Part shown: positions 15,572-23,748 of the stretch, one piece after another
How the letters are laid out: each line of letters opens with the position of its first letter
Position numbering within the stretch: position 1 is the first letter of the stretch
Source: Spirochaetota bacterium
GTDB taxonomy: Bacteria > Spirochaetota > UBA4802 > JAGODF01
Reading direction: 5' to 3'
DNA length: 32,284 bases
Assembly: GCA_017998375.1 (NCBI GenBank)
Contig: JAGODF010000005.1
Location: 1-32,284 of the forward strand
Program-made: the position numbers and the translations under genes
The notes under the pieces: model-generated
What the model was told of the DNA's origin: nothing
Seen by the model: the letters and a program-made list of their open reading frames with translations, nothing else
Database searches by the model: none

Positions 15572-15617
15572 ACTACTCCTTTACTGCTCTTTTACTGCTC
15601 TTATCGTACTCTTATCT
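15532..15617. repeat. 18-bp perfect inverted repeat enclosing about five 11-bp tandem units
   Basis: The arms AGATAAGAGTACGATAAG (15532-15549) and CTTATCGTACTCTTATCT (15600-15617) are exact reverse complements, 50 bases apart. The interior contains degenerate direct units of 11-12 bp starting at 15560, 15571, 15582, 15593 and 15605 (pattern near TACTRCTCYTT); the last unit forms part of the right arm. Read on the minus strand, the hairpin is followed by six Ts like a terminator, and its loop holds AAAGGAG and an ATG at 15571. Confidence 0.65.
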
Positions 15618-15670
15618 CAAGCCCATTGCTCTTATATAAGACGAGTAGCGCCCTTCCCGGGGAAAGCCCC

Positions 15671-15699
15671 TTGACATCCTCCGTTCCATGGCCGACAAT
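15671..15699 (+). promoter_or_regulatory. Putative promoter of the DUF2889 gene
   Basis: AAGCCCC precedes TTGACA, then a 17-base spacer and GACAAT. The predicted transcription start lies about 40 bases before the ATG at 15746. The same AAGCCCCTTGACA context recurs at 28298. Confidence 0.55.
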
Positions 15700-15745
15700 C
15701 GCACCACCCGTGCCCAATGGAAACTTTACGCAAGGAGACATGCCC

Positions 15746-16309
15746 ATGCAAGCGCTGAAGGAACTCGCCGGTGAGAAAGTGCACACCAGGTCGATCACGA
15801 TAGCGACGCGCCCCCTCGAAGACAACCGCATCCTGGTGGAGGGGGAGCTCGTGGACACGCGGCTCACCGAATACTACCTGCTCTCCGGAGAAAAAAAGCA
15901 GCCGGGCGTGCTCCACCGCATGATCGTCCGCCTGCTCTGCGAGGGCGCGCGGCTGAAGATACTGGACGCCGAGGCCGAGATGCCGGGCATCCCGAGGGAG
16001 GAATGCGGCGGCCTGGCGGAAAGCGTCAAATCCGTCATAGGGCTTTCGATCAGCGCGGGATTCACCGCGAAGCTGAAATCGGCGATGGGCGGCGTGAAAG
16101 GCTGCTACCACCTGCTCTCCCTGATCAACGCCATGGCGCCGGCGGCCGTGCAGGGATACTGGTCCAACCGCGCGCGGAAACCGCTGGCGGTCCGCGGGAT
16201 CAGCGCGAAGGACGCGATGAAATATCTTCCGCTGAACTCATGTTACGTGTGGCGCGAGGACGGGCCGATGGTGAAACAGATTGCGGAAGAGATCGCCAGG
16301 CGGAAGTGA
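15746..16309 (+). CDS. DUF2889 family protein
   Basis: 187 aa from the ATG at 15746, with AAGGAG eight bases upstream; the ATG at 15740 is too close to the ribosome site. The DUF2889 pattern is visible: an N-terminal R-S-I-T-I-A-T-R strand, VEGELVDTRLTEYY, VLHRMIVRLLCEGARLKILDAEAEM, then C-x-x-L as ECGGL, GLSISAGF, and GGVKGCYHLLSLI. The latter G-C-x-H-L box with the earlier Cys and Asp/Glu residues could hold a metal. No signal peptide, so probably cytoplasmic. The family has no established function. It is convergent with the arginine decarboxylase gene, 15 bp apart. Confidence 0.85.
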   Translation: MQALKELAGEKVHTRSITIATRPLEDNRILVEGELVDTRLTEYYLLSGEKKQPGVLHRMIVRLLCEGARLKILDAEAEMPGIPREECGGLAESVKSVIGLSISAGFTAKLKSAMGGVKGCYHLLSLINAMAPAAVQGYWSNRARKPLAVRGISAKDAMKYLPLNSCYVWREDGPMVKQIAEEIARRK

Positions 16310-16324
16310 CCGCGCCGGGGTCGG

Positions 16325-16867
16325 CTACAGGATGAACACGCTCGCCGCGATGACCGTGGTCCAGAGCCCGTCCTTGTTTCCTTCTGCGGACTGGCAGATG
16401 TGGCTGGTCCTGATGATGTTCCCGCTCGCGCGGTAGACTTTCTTCCGGTGGTCCCAGGCCTCGTTCGGGTCGAAGGGAATTCCCAGCGTCGTCGCCAGCA
16501 TGGTGGCCGCCAGGTCCTCGGCGTAATCGCCGGCGTCCTCGCCGGTCATGCCGAAGGCGTGGTGCTCGGAGAGGTAGCCGTAATTGTTCCGGTCCTTCGG
16601 CATGGCGATGCCTATCGCCGCGGAGGCAAGGCGGTTGGGCTCGCTGGTCTCGTTGCGCGCCATGACGCAGAAGGTGATCTGCCCGGGAAGCAGAAGCTTC
16701 ACGCCCTCCGCCCTGGTGATGATGTCGCAGTTGGGCGGCAGAATGCTGGAGACATAGACCAGGTTGAATTTCTCTATCCCCGCGCACCGCAGGGCCACTT
16801 CGAAGGAAGTGAGCTTGTCCCTGTGGACGCCCACGCCCTTCGTGAGAAACAGTTTTTTCGGCACCAT
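16325..16867 (-). CDS. Pyruvoyl-dependent arginine decarboxylase
   Basis: 180 aa from the ATG at 16867 (GGGAGGAACC directly upstream). The N-terminal extension to 16978 overlaps the agmatinase and is not needed. The self-processing site V-S-S-I-L-P-P is present at residues 39-45. In this family the chain breaks between the two serines (here S40 and S41), and the second serine becomes the pyruvoyl cofactor. Other family blocks follow: [35 protein letters not shown], and [13 protein letters not shown]. The enzyme converts arginine to agmatine and CO2. The agmatinase gene lies directly upstream, 29 bp away, so the pair forms a short putrescine pathway. Confidence 0.93.
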   Translation of the reverse strand: MVPKKLFLTKGVGVHRDKLTSFEVALRCAGIEKFNLVYVSSILPPNCDIITRAEGVKLLLPGQITFCVMARNETSEPNRLASAAIGIAMPKDRNNYGYLSEHHAFGMTGEDAGDYAEDLAATMLATTLGIPFDPNEAWDHRKKVYRASGNIIRTSHICQSAEGNKDGLWTTVIAASVFIL

Positions 16868-16896
16868 GGTTCCTCCCTCGCGCCCGCGGGCTGATA

Positions 16897-17772
16897 TTAC
16901 TTCACGCCGGGGCTGTTTACCGACAGCATCACGTAACTCAGGAGCTTGTACACCAGCTTCGCCGCGAGGAAATCGCACTGCCTCTTCTCCTCGTGCGGGC
17001 AGAGCTCCACGACATCGAACCCGACGATCTTCTTATTTACTGAAACCTTCCGGAGCAGGCGCACCACGTCGTACCAGAAAAGCCCGCCCGGCTCCGGCGT
17101 CCCCGTGGCGGGCATCAGCGACGGATCGAAGACGTCCAGGTCGATGGTGATATACACGGTGTCGGAAAGCAGGGCGATGACATCGTCCATCCACGCCGTG
17201 GTACCGTTGATGTTCTCCGCGTAGAAGATCCGGCCGTTATCGATATTTTTCTTTTCCGATACGTCCATGCTCCGGATCCCCGCCTGGACCACGGGAGCGA
17301 ACTCCCGGATGCGCGCCATCACGCAGCCGTGATTGTTGGGCGATCCAAAGAGCTTGTCGCGCATGTCGGCGTGGGCGTCCAGCTGGAGCACGGTAAGCCC
17401 GGGGTGGGCGTCCACGTGCGCCCGCGCCGCGCCTATGCTCACCGAGTGCTCCCCGCCGATGACGACCGTAAACTTTCCGTCGTCGATATGCCCCGCCACG
17501 CGCTCCCGGACCGCGGCGATCATAGCTTCCGGGGTAGCGTCCTCCTCCACCGGATCGTCGGTGAAGATGCCGTGCCGGTACACCTCGGTATCGGTCTCGA
17601 TGTCATAGAGCTCGAGATAGGCGGACGCGCTCAACAGCGCCTCCGGCCCCCGGTCGGCGCCTTTCATCCAGGTGCTCGTCCCGTCGTAGGGCACGGGGAC
17701 TATCGCTATCTTCGAATGCGCCCTGGAGGAGTGCTCCCCGGGAAGGTTGCAGTATCGCGTGCGGTTATTCAT
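16897..17772 (-). CDS. speB: Agmatinase (ureohydrolase family)
   Basis: 291 aa from the ATG at 17772; TTG or GTG starts at 17787 and 17784 are alternatives, and no start has a strong ribosome site. The binuclear manganese motifs of the arginase/agmatinase family are all present: GGEHS (H109), LDAHADMRD (D132, H134, D136) and [10 protein letters not shown] (D211, D213). PGGLFWYDV and GFDVVELCP follow as in agmatinases. The reaction is agmatine to putrescine plus urea. The coupled neighbour is the pyruvoyl arginine decarboxylase, which supplies agmatine, and this supports agmatinase over arginase. First gene of the pair. Confidence 0.92.
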   Translation of the reverse strand: MNNRTRYCNLPGEHSSRAHSKIAIVPVPYDGTSTWMKGADRGPEALLSASAYLELYDIETDTEVYRHGIFTDDPVEEDATPEAMIAAVRERVAGHIDDGKFTVVIGGEHSVSIGAARAHVDAHPGLTVLQLDAHADMRDKLFGSPNNHGCVMARIREFAPVVQAGIRSMDVSEKKNIDNGRIFYAENINGTTAWMDDVIALLSDTVYITIDLDVFDPSLMPATGTPEPGGLFWYDVVRLLRKVSVNKKIVGFDVVELCPHEEKRQCDFLAAKLVYKLLSYVMLSVNSPGVK

Positions 17773-17898
17773 AACGCCATTCACCAATTCATCATTGTTC
17801 AGTCAACGCATATGATCGCTGCCGGCATGTCCCCCGGGGAACGGCAGAGAGGGAACAAGCATAGGCAACCGAAGTTCGATCATGAAACAGGCCCCCCA

Positions 17899-17916
17899 TA
17901 CTCCATACGGAGTATA
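17899..17916. promoter_or_regulatory. Palindrome upstream of the agmatinase operon, possible operator
   Basis: ATACTCC and GGAGTAT form a 7-bp inverted repeat around a 4-base centre, about 130 bp before the agmatinase start and about 130 bp before the divergent lipoprotein gene. It has no T-tract. It could bind a dimeric repressor or be chance. Confidence 0.3.
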
Positions 17917-17976
17917 TCCCCATGGAGACACCGTGTCAACACCGAAAAGCAAGGAGATCCCTATAACAATAAACAC

Positions 17977-18005
17977 TTGACAAATATCATTTTTAGATTA
18001 TTACA
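17977..18005 (+). promoter_or_regulatory. Putative promoter of the AT-rich lipoprotein gene
   Basis: TTGACA, a 17-base spacer, then ATTACA, in strongly AT-rich DNA about 40 bases before the ATG at 18046. A TATAAT also occurs slightly further down but at a poor spacing. Confidence 0.45.
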
Positions 18006-18045
18006 TATAATATTCATTCGTTATCAATATATCGGATATACACCA

Positions 18046-18825
18046 ATGGAAAGAACTTTACAAATTATACGGGTAATAACAGCGAACGCATACGTAACCG
18101 TAGCAAGTATTGTTATTGCTTCCTGTGCTTCGCCACAGCCTACATTTAACGCTGTAGAACATGGGCTCAATTCAGTAAGGTTCTGCGCTGATGACCAATG
18201 CACAGGCAAAGAAATGGGGTTCACACTGACCATCCAGGACAATCATGTCGTAGCATATTTAAATCTTCAAAACACTGGTGATCTCAACATAATAACCAAT
18301 TCCAGAAATGAAATCTTCACTGATCCCAGAATAATAATAAAGTCTTCCGATGGACCCATCATTGGGAATATTAAATTGAACGACACAACCATAGATGCTG
18401 ATATCGTACGTGAATCTGTAAAAATAATACCCGTAGAGAGTTCCAATGGAAAAGCACATTATGAAATAAAAAAAACCATTAGTAACCCATATGAAGTCAA
18501 CAAGCAAACAAGGCAATACGGTGATAACGACATCATCCCCCAGGCTATAAATATTGATTACCAGCATCAAAAAGATCAGGGATGCTTCATATACCTTACT
18601 TTTAACTTGAAATATGAATCACTGAAAGATAAAATCCCAAACGAGAAAACGCTCAACATCGAAAAAACGCTTTTAAAGAGCATATGCAGCCCTCCTGTCT
18701 TTTTCTATCTAAAGAGAGGCATACCAGGTGGCTATCTTCCCGCCAAGGCGGTAAAGGGCAAACCTGGTGGAAATCCTCCCCCCAAGTCTGAAAAAAGCAC
18801 ACAGGAAGGGACCGATCTCCTGTAA
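18046..18825 (+). CDS. Lipoprotein of unknown function in an AT-rich island
   Basis: 259 aa. The ATG at 18046 is chosen because it gives a lipoprotein signal (VASIVIASC; Cys about residue 27). The frame is open far upstream only because it is antisense to the agmatinase gene. The mature protein is beta-rich with two early cysteines (FCADDQC). A regular pattern follows (GFTLTIQDNHVVAYLNLQNTG, IIKSSDGPIIGNIKLNDTTI). The C-terminal 40 residues have a repeated Pro-Gly/Lys-rich element (GIPGGYLPAKAVKGKPGGNPP). I recognise no family. It is much richer in A and T than both neighbours, which suggests recent acquisition. The ribosome site is weak. A GC-rich hairpin follows the stop. Confidence 0.75.
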   Translation: MERTLQIIRVITANAYVTVASIVIASCASPQPTFNAVEHGLNSVRFCADDQCTGKEMGFTLTIQDNHVVAYLNLQNTGDLNIITNSRNEIFTDPRIIIKSSDGPIIGNIKLNDTTIDADIVRESVKIIPVESSNGKAHYEIKKTISNPYEVNKQTRQYGDNDIIPQAINIDYQHQKDQGCFIYLTFNLKYESLKDKIPNEKTLNIEKTLLKSICSPPVFFYLKRGIPGGYLPAKAVKGKPGGNPPPKSEKSTQEGTDLL

Positions 18826-18832
18826 AACCTCA

Positions 18833-18855
18833 CCGGCCGCCTGTCTGGCGGCCGG
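18833..18855 (+). terminator. GC-rich hairpin after the lipoprotein gene
   Basis: A 9-bp perfect stem (CCGGCCGCC / GGCGGCCGG) with a TGTCT loop, 8 bases after the stop codon at 18825. There is no T-run after it, so it may act as a weak or Rho-assisted terminator. Confidence 0.45.
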
Positions 18856-18907
18856 CATCCGGCGGATCAGATCGACCGCCGCCTCACACTACCCTTTTTA
18901 TCATATA

Positions 18908-18946
18908 TATACAAGTTCTTCATAATTTCTTAACATTATTTTGCGA
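18908..18946 (+). promoter_or_regulatory. Candidate PhoB operator (Pho box) of pitA
   Basis: Four hexamers spaced exactly 11 bp apart: TATACA, TTCATA, TTAACA and TTGCGA, each separated by 5 bases. This is the periodicity of PhoB/PhoP binding sites. It lies about 60 bp before the pitA start. Matching arrays precede pstC, pstS and pstB. Confidence 0.6.
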
Positions 18947-19008
18947 TTATAATACCGGACACACCACTGCCCGTGTCATAATCCAGATCCCGCAAGGCGC
19001 CAACTGTC

Positions 19009-19995
19009 ATGGAATACTACATCATCTTCCTCATTTTCCTCGCCCTGGTGTTCGACTTCATCAACGGGTTCCACGACTCGGCGAACTCCATCGCAACGAT
19101 AGTGTCGACGAGGGTGCTCTCCCCCAAGTACGCCGTCATCTGGGCGGCGTTTTTCAACTTCATCGCGTTCCTCTTCTTCGGGCTCCACGTGGCGGGCACC
19201 ATAGGCCGGGGGATCATCGACATCACCATCATGGACAGCGAGATAATACTGGCCACGCTCGCGGGCGCCATAGTCTGGGACCTGATCACCTGGTACTTCG
19301 GCCTGCCCACCAGCTCGTCGCACGCGCTCATGGGCGGGCTCATCGGCGCCGCCCTGGTCAAGGCGGGCACCGCCTCCCTGGTCTGGTCGGGGATAGGGAA
19401 GACCGTGCTCTTCATCTTCGTCTCCCCGCTCATGGGCCTCGCCCTGGGACTGGGCATAGGCACCATCGTCTACCGCGCCTTCAGGAATTCCGTTCCCTCG
19501 CAGGTGGACCACATATTCCGGAAGGGTCAGCTCGTGTCCGCCGCGCTCTACAGCCTGGGGCACGGCGGCAACGACGCGCAGAAGACCATGGGGATCATCG
19601 CCGGGCTCCTGTTCAGCTCCGGCATGCTGCAGGGCGCGTTCCACGTGCCGCTCTGGGTGGTCCTGTCCTGCCACGGCGCCATCGCCCTGGGAACCATGTT
19701 CGGCGGCTGGCGCATCGTCAAGACCATGGGCCAGAAGGTCGCGAAGCTGAAACCGGTGGACGGCTTCTGCGCCGAAACCAGCGCCGCCACGACGCTCTTC
19801 ATCGCGTCGTTCTTCGGGATACCCGTGAGCACCACCCACACCATCACCGGTGCCATCATGGGCGTGGGCTCGCTCCGGCGCCTCACCGCGGTCCGCTGGG
19901 GCGTCGCGGGGCAGATCGTCTGGGCCTGGGTGCTCACGATCCCCTGCTCGGCGCTCATTTCCGCGGCGGTGTATTTCATCGCCGCGCGAATGTAG
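19009..19995 (+). CDS. pitA: Low-affinity inorganic phosphate transporter (PiT family)
   Basis: 328 aa integral membrane protein with about 10 hydrophobic segments. The two duplicated PHO4 signatures are clear: near the N-terminus DFINGFHDSANSIATIVSTR, and in the second half YSLGHGGNDAQKTMGIIAG. A third landmark, GIPVSTTHTITGAIMGVG, mirrors the earlier LPTSSSHALMGGLIG. These transporters carry metal-phosphate with protons or sodium. The ATG at 19009 starts directly at the first TM helix; the ribosome site is weak. It lies upstream of pstC in the same direction, and a Pho-box-like array precedes it, so expression probably rises under phosphate limitation. There is no phoU-like pit accessory gene beside it. 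Confidence 0.93.
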   Translation: MEYYIIFLIFLALVFDFINGFHDSANSIATIVSTRVLSPKYAVIWAAFFNFIAFLFFGLHVAGTIGRGIIDITIMDSEIILATLAGAIVWDLITWYFGLPTSSSHALMGGLIGAALVKAGTASLVWSGIGKTVLFIFVSPLMGLALGLGIGTIVYRAFRNSVPSQVDHIFRKGQLVSAALYSLGHGGNDAQKTMGIIAGLLFSSGMLQGAFHVPLWVVLSCHGAIALGTMFGGWRIVKTMGQKVAKLKPVDGFCAETSAATTLFIASFFGIPVSTTHTITGAIMGVGSLRRLTAVRWGVAGQIVWAWVLTIPCSALISAAVYFIAARM

Positions 19996-20047
19996 CAGGA
20001 ACCGGGCCGATTATCCGCATGCCATCATGACCGTACGCCTCGATTTT

Positions 20048-20097
20048 TTGATAATTACCACATCATATCTTTATAATTTTTTCATATGGTATAAGTA
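20048..20097 (+). promoter_or_regulatory. Candidate PhoB operator (Pho box) of pstC-pstA
   Basis: Hexamers at 11-bp steps: TTGATA, CACATC, TTTATA, TTCATA and TAAGTA, the last about 30 bp before the GTG start of pstC. The TTTATA / TTCATA core matches the array upstream of pstB. The second unit is a poor match. Confidence 0.6.
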
Positions 20098-20130
20098 TCA
20101 TTAATCGATACGGAACGAGGAGCGTATCCG

Positions 20131-21024
20131 GTGGCGAAAAAAAAACACAACAGCATCATCTACGATTCCATCATCAGGAAGCTTTTCCTGGTCATAGGGT
20201 TCTCCAGCATCGGGGTCCTGTTCCTGATCATGTTCTTCCTTTTCCGGGAGGGAATCCCCATCTTCGGGATGATCGGCGTGGGCGACTTCCTCCTGGGCAC
20301 CAGCTGGTATCCCACCGGGACGCCTCCCCGTTTCGGCGCCTTTCCCCTCATCATCGCCTCGGTCCTGACGACGCTCATGGCATCCGCCATCGCGGTACCG
20401 CTGAGCCTTTCCATAGCGGTCTACCTTTCGCAGATCGCGAAACCCTTCGTCAGGGAAATTGTCAAGCCGGTGATCGAGCTCATTGCGTCCATACCGTCGG
20501 TCATAGTTGGATTTTTCGGCATGGTGGTCCTGGCGCCCGCGCTGCAGCAGTATTTCAACGTCGACACGGGGCTGAACATGCTGAACGCGTCCCTCATGCT
20601 CGCCTTCATGGCCATACCGACCATCGCGAGCATCTCGGAGGACGCAATCTCGTCGGTTCCGGACTCGCTGGTGGAGGCGTCGTACGCCCTGGGGGCGAAC
20701 CGCTGGCAGACGATCTATCATATCATCCTCCCCGCCGCCCTCTCCGGGATATGGACGGCGATCATCCTCGGCATCTCCAGGGTGATAGGCGAGACCATGG
20801 TGGTTCTCATGGTCGCGGGCGGCGCGGCGATGCTCCCCAACTCGATATTCTCACCTGTCCGCCCCCTCACCGCGAACATCGCCGCCGAGATGGCGGAGGC
20901 GCCGCACCGGGGGGACCATTACTTCGCGCTCTTCGCCATCGGTATAATTCTTTTTATCATAACGCTGATTTTCAACCTGCTTGCGAGCTATCTTTCGGAG
21001 AAATACAAGTTCAAGTATAATTGA
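20131..21024 (+). CDS. pstC: Phosphate ABC transporter permease PstC
   Basis: 297 aa from the GTG at 20131 (GAGGAG eight bases upstream). Six TM helices are expected. The first spans about 17-37 (LFLVIGFSSIGVLFLIMFFLF). The permease loop with the EAA-type motif lies near residue 185-205 (EASYALGANRWQTIYHIILP), where the ATPase PstB docks. The PstC-typical segment SVIVGFFGMVVLAP and GETMVVLMVAGGAA follow the family. With PstA it forms the inner-membrane channel for phosphate delivered by PstS. It is followed by pstA 53 bp downstream and is expected to be induced with it by PhoB. Confidence 0.94.
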   Translation: MAKKKHNSIIYDSIIRKLFLVIGFSSIGVLFLIMFFLFREGIPIFGMIGVGDFLLGTSWYPTGTPPRFGAFPLIIASVLTTLMASAIAVPLSLSIAVYLSQIAKPFVREIVKPVIELIASIPSVIVGFFGMVVLAPALQQYFNVDTGLNMLNASLMLAFMAIPTIASISEDAISSVPDSLVEASYALGANRWQTIYHIILPAALSGIWTAIILGISRVIGETMVVLMVAGGAAMLPNSIFSPVRPLTANIAAEMAEAPHRGDHYFALFAIGIILFIITLIFNLLASYLSEKYKFKYN

Positions 21025-21077
21025 CGGATGGATTCCCGCACCTGTGCTTAACATAGTAGAAGCATGCGTGGGAATAA

Positions 21078-21941
21078 ATGGTAAGTGAAATGACAAAAGC
21101 GCAGTTCATAGAAAAATCGATGTTCTCTGTGGTCAGGGTGATGTCCCTGCTGGTGATCGCCTTCCTGCTCTTCCTCCTGGCCTACGTGTTCCAGAAGGGA
21201 TTTTCCGTGCTGTCCTGGGAGTTTTTATCTGAAATGCCGCGGAACGAGATGACGCGGGGCGGCATCTACCCGGCGATCATCGGCACCTTTTACCTGATGA
21301 TAGGATCCGCGATCGTGTCGATACCCGTCGGCGTGATCACCGCGATCTATCTCACCGAGTACTCGTCCAGTCCCAGGCTCGTGAAGATACTGCGCCTGGG
21401 CATCAACAACCTGGCGGGCGTGCCCTCAGTGGTCTTCGGCCTGTTTGGCCTGAGCTTCTTCGTGGTGTTCCTCGACTTCGGCACCTCGATACTCGCGGGC
21501 TCGCTCACCCTGGGCGCGATGAACCTGCCGGTCATCATCCGTTCGACGGAAGAAGCCCTGCTGACGGTGCCCACGACGTACCGGGAGGCGTCCCTGGCCC
21601 TGGGCGCCACGAGGTGGCAGACCATTTACCGCATAGTCATCCCGGAGGCGCTGCCGGGCATCCTGACGGGGATCATGCTCGGCTTCGGAAGGGCCGCCGG
21701 GGAAACCGCTCCCATCATGTTCACCTGCGCCACCTTCTACACGCCGAACATGCCGGTATCGGTCTTCAACGAGGTGATGGCGCTGCCGTACCACATCTAC
21801 GTGCTCGCCACGGCCGGGACCCATATCGAGCTGACGCGCGGCATCCAGTACGGCACCGCCATCATCCTTATCCTCCTGGTCCTGCTGCTGAACATCAGCG
21901 GCATCCTGCTCCGCTACAAGTTCAGGAAAAAATTCAAGTAG
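21078..21941 (+). CDS. pstA: Phosphate ABC transporter permease PstA
   Basis: 287 aa from the ATG at 21078 (GGGA close upstream; a second ATG four codons later is an alternative). Six TM helices are predicted from hydrophobic blocks. The coupling loop motif is EASLALGATRWQTIYRIVIPEA near residue 174-195, and GRAAGETAPIMFT follows as in PstA. It pairs with PstC and shares the PstB ATPase encoded in the opposite-strand operon. The stop is 47 bp from the end of phoR, which is convergent, with no obvious shared terminator hairpin. Confidence 0.94.
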   Translation: MVSEMTKAQFIEKSMFSVVRVMSLLVIAFLLFLLAYVFQKGFSVLSWEFLSEMPRNEMTRGGIYPAIIGTFYLMIGSAIVSIPVGVITAIYLTEYSSSPRLVKILRLGINNLAGVPSVVFGLFGLSFFVVFLDFGTSILAGSLTLGAMNLPVIIRSTEEALLTVPTTYREASLALGATRWQTIYRIVIPEALPGILTGIMLGFGRAAGETAPIMFTCATFYTPNMPVSVFNEVMALPYHIYVLATAGTHIELTRGIQYGTAIILILLVLLLNISGILLRYKFRKKFK

Positions 21942-21988
21942 CGTCTCCGCGTGAGGCACATCGGAAAGAAGTGCGGTGAAGTTGCCTG

Positions 21989-23746
21989 TCAGGCGGGTTT
22001 CGGAATGATGACCGTGAATGAAGTGCCGGAATCCCGGGAATCCACCTGCAGCTCCCAGCCCAACAGCTGCGCGGAGTGCTTCACGATGGCCAGCCCCAGC
22101 CCCGTGCCGCCGGTGTTGCGGGAACGCCCCTTGTCCACCCGGTAGAAGCGTTCGAAGATCCTTTCCAGCGAGTCGGCGGGTATGCCGATTCCCGTGTCGC
22201 GGATCTCCACGGCGATCTGCCGCTCCGTTTCGGAGACGGTGACGGTCACGGAACCGTTTTCCCTGTTGTAGTTGATGGCGTTGTCGATGATGTTGAAGAA
22301 GACTTCCTCGGCGAGGAAGGCGTTGCCGTTCACGGGCGCGGGCCTGTTCCCCGGGGAGTAGCCGAGGGCGATATTCATCGCCTGTGCTTTCGGCGACAGT
22401 ATCTTCGCGCAGTTGGCGATGATCTCGTCGATCCGGATCTTCTCCTCTTTCATGAAGGACGCGGTCTCGATCCTGTTGAGCTTCAGCATGTCGGTGATGA
22501 TGGAGGCCTGGCGGTCCACGTTGGCCAGGGCGCTCTCGATGAACTCGCCGCACATGGCGCGGTTGTCGAGGTTGCGGCCGATGGTCTCCAGGTATCCCTT
22601 CACGATGGCGATGGGCGTTTTCAGCTCGTGGGAGAGGTTGCCCACCAGGTCGGTCTTCAGCTGCTCTATCTTCTTCCTCTCGGTGATATCGTGGAAGATG
22701 AGGAGGAGCCCCTGGAGCCTGGAGTATTCCCTGATCGCGTTCAGGAACACCTCGTAGCGCATCCCGCCCACCTGCTCCTCGAAACAGGCGCCGGACTGGG
22801 TCTTGATGGAATATTCGATTTTCGAGTTAATAGAGCTGTTCCGTATCACCGTATAGAAGATCTTCCCCTCGGTGGCTGCCGCGCTTTCGGTTCCCCAGAG
22901 TTTGATGAACGAACCGTTGGCGATCATGATTTTCATGTCCGAGTCTATGAACGCGATGGGATCGTGGATGCTCTCGATCAAAGTCCTGAGCTTGCTCCGC
23001 TCTATCATCAGGTTGGTGATTTTCGCGTCCATGGAATCGGCAAGGTTGTTGAGCGACTTCTGCAGCACGCCGACCTCGTCGTCCCTGTAGTTCTGGATGC
23101 GCGTGGTCAGGTCGCCGCCTGCGAAGCGGTTCGCGAACTCTATCGACCGCGTGATGGGCCGCGAGATGTAGCGCGAAATGAGTATGTTCAGCAGAAGCGC
23201 GATCGCCAGGAGCACGGCGCCGGTGAAGAGAATGGTCCGGCGCGCGGTCGCGACGGACGCGTCGACCTCGTACAGCGGCTTGGCCACGCGGATGAAGATA
23301 TCCCCGTGTTTCTTCGCGTGATAGAGCATGCCGGTTTTGAGCGTATTGCTGTAGCGGATGCTGGAGCCGAAACCGCCCCCGGCGGCCTGGAGTATTTCCC
23401 TGCGATAGCGATGGTTGTCCATCGAATCCGGCTCCCCGGAGGAATCGCCGATCACGACGCCGGACGCGTCGACGAGCGTGATCCTAAGATCGATTATCTC
23501 GGAGAGCCTCCGGAGCACCGGCCGGACCTGGTCGCGCCGGTACGCCGGTCGTTTCGCGTCGCCGGGATCGAGTTCCAGGGCTATAAAGGAGATCTTCTCG
23601 GACATTTCCCGCGTGAGGATCTTCAGGTGGATGTCCCTCACGAGGCCGCTGAAGAAAAACATGAGGAAGAGCGTGAGGAGAAGTATCAGCAGGGAATAGA
23701 GGACAATGAGCTTGCCGCCAGTTCTGTGCAACGCCGTAAACCGCAT
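21989..23746 (-). CDS. phoR: Phosphate-responsive sensor histidine kinase PhoR
   Basis: 585 aa. TM1 at about 13-33, an extracytoplasmic domain of about 135 residues, TM2 at about 171-191, HAMP (about 192-245), PAS (about 255-355), HisKA with H373 in NLSHELKTPIAIVKG, and HATPase. In the last, an N-box IIDNAINYN (about 487-494), G1 DTGIGIP (517-523) and G2 GGTGLGLAIVKH (546-557) are visible. AAGGAG overlaps the end of phoB and stands five bases from this ATG. Spirochaete and Gram-positive PhoR types also carry a periplasmic domain, unlike the E. coli form. It is expected to phosphorylate PhoB when Pst transport is idle. Last gene of the pstB-phoU-phoB-phoR operon. Confidence 0.92.
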   Translation of the reverse strand: MRFTALHRTGGKLIVLYSLLILLLTLFLMFFFSGLVRDIHLKILTREMSEKISFIALELDPGDAKRPAYRRDQVRPVLRRLSEIIDLRITLVDASGVVIGDSSGEPDSMDNHRYRREILQAAGGGFGSSIRYSNTLKTGMLYHAKKHGDIFIRVAKPLYEVDASVATARRTILFTGAVLLAIALLLNILISRYISRPITRSIEFANRFAGGDLTTRIQNYRDDEVGVLQKSLNNLADSMDAKITNLMIERSKLRTLIESIHDPIAFIDSDMKIMIANGSFIKLWGTESAAATEGKIFYTVIRNSSINSKIEYSIKTQSGACFEEQVGGMRYEVFLNAIREYSRLQGLLLIFHDITERKKIEQLKTDLVGNLSHELKTPIAIVKGYLETIGRNLDNRAMCGEFIESALANVDRQASIITDMLKLNRIETASFMKEEKIRIDEIIANCAKILSPKAQAMNIALGYSPGNRPAPVNGNAFLAEEVFFNIIDNAINYNRENGSVTVTVSETERQIAVEIRDTGIGIPADSLERIFERFYRVDKGRSRNTGGTGLGLAIVKHSAQLLGWELQVDSRDSGTSFTVIIPKPA

Positions 23747-23748
23747 GG

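Noticed and set aside
15560-15615. CRISPR array
   Set aside because: The units are only 11 bp with no spacers, and there are no cas genes in the window.
17329-18045. Long 5' extension of the lipoprotein gene
   Set aside because: It runs antisense through agmatinase, while the start at 18046 gives a lipoprotein signal and a nearby promoter.
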